A stretch of 64,000 nucleotides of DNA, taken from Cinclus cinclus (taxonomy: Eukaryota; Chordata; Aves; Passeriformes; Cinclidae). This document shows, in pieces, positions 62,301 to 64,000 of this stretch. Location of the stretch: contig NC_085055.1 in the NCBI RefSeq assembly GCF_963662255.1, positions 9,121,102 through 9,185,101 on the forward strand, written 5' to 3'. The position numbers were made by a program, and so were the translations under genes. The notes beneath the pieces were generated by a model. The model saw nothing but the letters and a program-made list of their open reading frames with translations, was not told the origin of the DNA and did no database searches. Position 1 is the stretch's first letter, and the number at the start of each line of letters is the position of its first letter.

Positions 62301-64000
62301 TGCCATGTGCCTGGACATCTCCCTTTCTTTCACACCCCCCTGCCCTGCCTCGATGAACTGGGGCTGGGCACCAGAGTGGGCACAGAGGGGAACACCCCAC
62401 GGTATCTCTTACCTTCGTAGAGGGAGCCCCAGCCCGCGATGTAGCAGGGAGTGCCGGGGCTGGGCTCCGCGGGGCCGCTGGGGAGGCAGACGGGGCTGAC
62501 AGTGGGTGATGGGGCCAGCGGCACTGCCAGCTCCAGCAGCGCCAGGTCCCCGTGAAACGTCTTAGGGTTAAACTGGAAGGAGATGTGAGGATGTCAATGA
62601 GGACCCCTGGGGCATGCACGAGGACGTGAGGGTGGTGTCCACCTCCACCGACCTTCGGGTGAGGCAGGATGCGCCGGACGGGCACCGCCCGCTTGCCCAC
62701 TCCCGGCTTGCCCAGCTCGTGGTCGCCCACCACCACTGTCCACGCCAGCTCGTTCCGATTCCTTGCGGGGTGGGGGACAGCCAGTTACAGGGATGATGGT
62801 GCTTCCCCGTGCCCGCCTCTGCAGAGACATCCCCGCACTGCCGTGCCCCCACGGTACCCGCCAAAGCAGTGTGCCGCCGTGAGGACCCAGGAGCGCCCCA
62901 CCAGCACCCCTCCGCACATCAGCTCCCCGTGCAGCCGCACCGACACCAGCCAGGGCCAGGCGCCCCGCGGGGCCACGCTGCCGCCCATGATCCGTCCTCG
63001 GGGGGCTGTGGCGTTGGCTTGTGGGACCCCGCGGCGCCCACAGCTGCCTGGGGGACAAAGCCGGGATGAGGGAGTTGTCCTGCAGGCCGGCTGCTGGACA
63101 GCCCGTCTCCCAGGTGGGCTCGGGTGGCCGGGGATGGCTGTGGTAGGTGGAGGGGGTGGTGGGAGATGAGGCGCGTCGGGCGCGCTGTCAAGCCTCATCG
63201 TGCTCACGGAGGCGAGCGGGCGGAGGGCCGGGGGCACCCCGCAGCCCGGCAGCTGCCGACGCTAACCTCTGCCCCCCGGCCCAGCAGGCAGCCGGGGGCC
63301 AGGGGCGCCCGCCGGCGTGCTGGGGGGGTGGTGTGGGCACGGCGGGGCCGCCCCGGCTCACCTGGCAGTGCCGCCGTCTCCGCTGCTGCGTCAGTACTCG
63401 GTGCTGCGGCCACCGTCTCTGCAGGGACAGGCTGTCATGGCATGTGGGGACACTCCCCCCCGATGTCCCCACCACAGCCCTGATGTCCTCAAATCGCCCC
63501 AGTTCCTTTCAGTGCCCCCACACCCCCATCAGTCTGAAAAAACACCCCTGTACCACCCCAAGGTTTGCTTATCACCCCCAGTGACTCAGTGTCCACAGTC
63601 TCCCTTTGCCCAGTTCTCCCACTGCAAATTGTTCATTGCGCCTCCGTGTCCCAGTCCAGCCCAATTTGCTCATCGCTCCAAACGCCTCCATCCACAAATC
63701 TCCAATTCCCTTCCCAGATCCATCTCCCAGCCCTTCATCCCACCAGATATCCCTCATCTCTCTATCATACCCCCACCTCCCCGGTCTCCCCACTCCATCC
63801 CAACATCCTCTGTCATCCCAACACCCCATATCCCTTCCAAGCATCCCCCGGGGATACCCCATTTGTTATTGTAGGGTCTCCCATCTCTGGGGGGAGTCGC
63901 GGGGTGCGGGTGCCCACTCACGGCACTCCTGGAGGCGGTGGCGGCAGAGCTGGGCGCTGAGCGGGGCGCAGGTGTGCAGAGCCCCCTCAGGTGGGCACAG
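59330..64000 (-). CDS. PRSS56: Serine protease 56, 5' end cut by the window edge
   Basis: Exons in transcript order: 64000-63922 (partial), 63418-63362, 63047-62858, 62761-62653, 62572-62413, 62269-62127, 61995-61836, 61752-61564, 61473-61312, 61167-61104, 60902-60740, 60337-60184, 60085-59993, 59747-59632 and 59503-59330. All junctions are GT-AG and in phase, giving 670 residues in the window. The protease domain starts at RIMGGS. The triad is His105 (LTAAHC), Asp154 (HGDLALL) and Ser249 (GDSGGP), counted from the window edge. Asp243 before SCQGDSGGP predicts trypsin-like cleavage after Arg/Lys. A Cys-containing C-terminal extension ends with a conserved [13 protein letters not shown] block, matching the mammalian protein. 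In mammals it is a secreted enzyme needed for normal eye axial growth. The signal peptide lies beyond the edge. The small exon 63418-63362 (Ala-rich linker) is the least certain. Confidence 0.9.

Overview
This 64 kb window is vertebrate nuclear DNA, most likely from a bird. The CHRNG and CHRND proteins resemble the chicken subunits as I remember them. The left part (about 1-26 kb) is AT-rich with long introns, while the right part (about 48-64 kb) is GC-rich with very short introns. I cannot name the species. All genes are spliced, and I rebuilt exon boundaries from GT-AG sites, reading-frame phase and protein similarity.

Left to right, position 1051-10592 (+) holds a complete nine-exon cytochrome P450 of family 2 (490 aa). 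The exon lengths are those of the CYP2 family and the haem, I-helix and ExxR motifs are in place. From 10.6 to 26.2 kb there is no intact gene, but I find a graveyard of decayed CYP2 exons in the same orientation. These are an exon 6 at 17.57 kb with an exon 8 at 18.18 kb; an ordered series of exons 4-5-6-7 at 22.5-24.46 kb; and an exon-7-like block at 25.92-26.17 kb, about 100 bp from the next promoter. This suggests a former tandem CYP2 cluster of which one member survives here.

A CpG island at 26.26-26.87 kb starts EIF4E2 (+), which encodes the cap-binding translational repressor 4EHP. It has six shared coding exons and two alternative terminal exons (41634-41679 and 44237-44276). A roughly 4 kb gene-free gap follows.

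Three genes on the minus strand fill the rest: CHRNG (53240-48816) and CHRND (58284-54337), the gamma and delta subunits of the muscle nicotinic acetylcholine receptor, and PRSS56 (from the right edge to 59330), a trypsin-like serine protease linked to eye growth. PRSS56 is cut by the window end. The gene set EIF4E2-CHRNG-CHRND-PRSS56 matches human 2q37, but there, as I recall, all four genes point the same way. Here EIF4E2 faces the other three.

CHRNG and CHRND share a compact block. CAGCTG-type E-boxes lie upstream of each, consistent with control by myogenic bHLH factors. I found no new kind of system. The most unusual content is the set of CYP2 relics, the EIF4E2 tail choice and orientation, and the E-box cluster.
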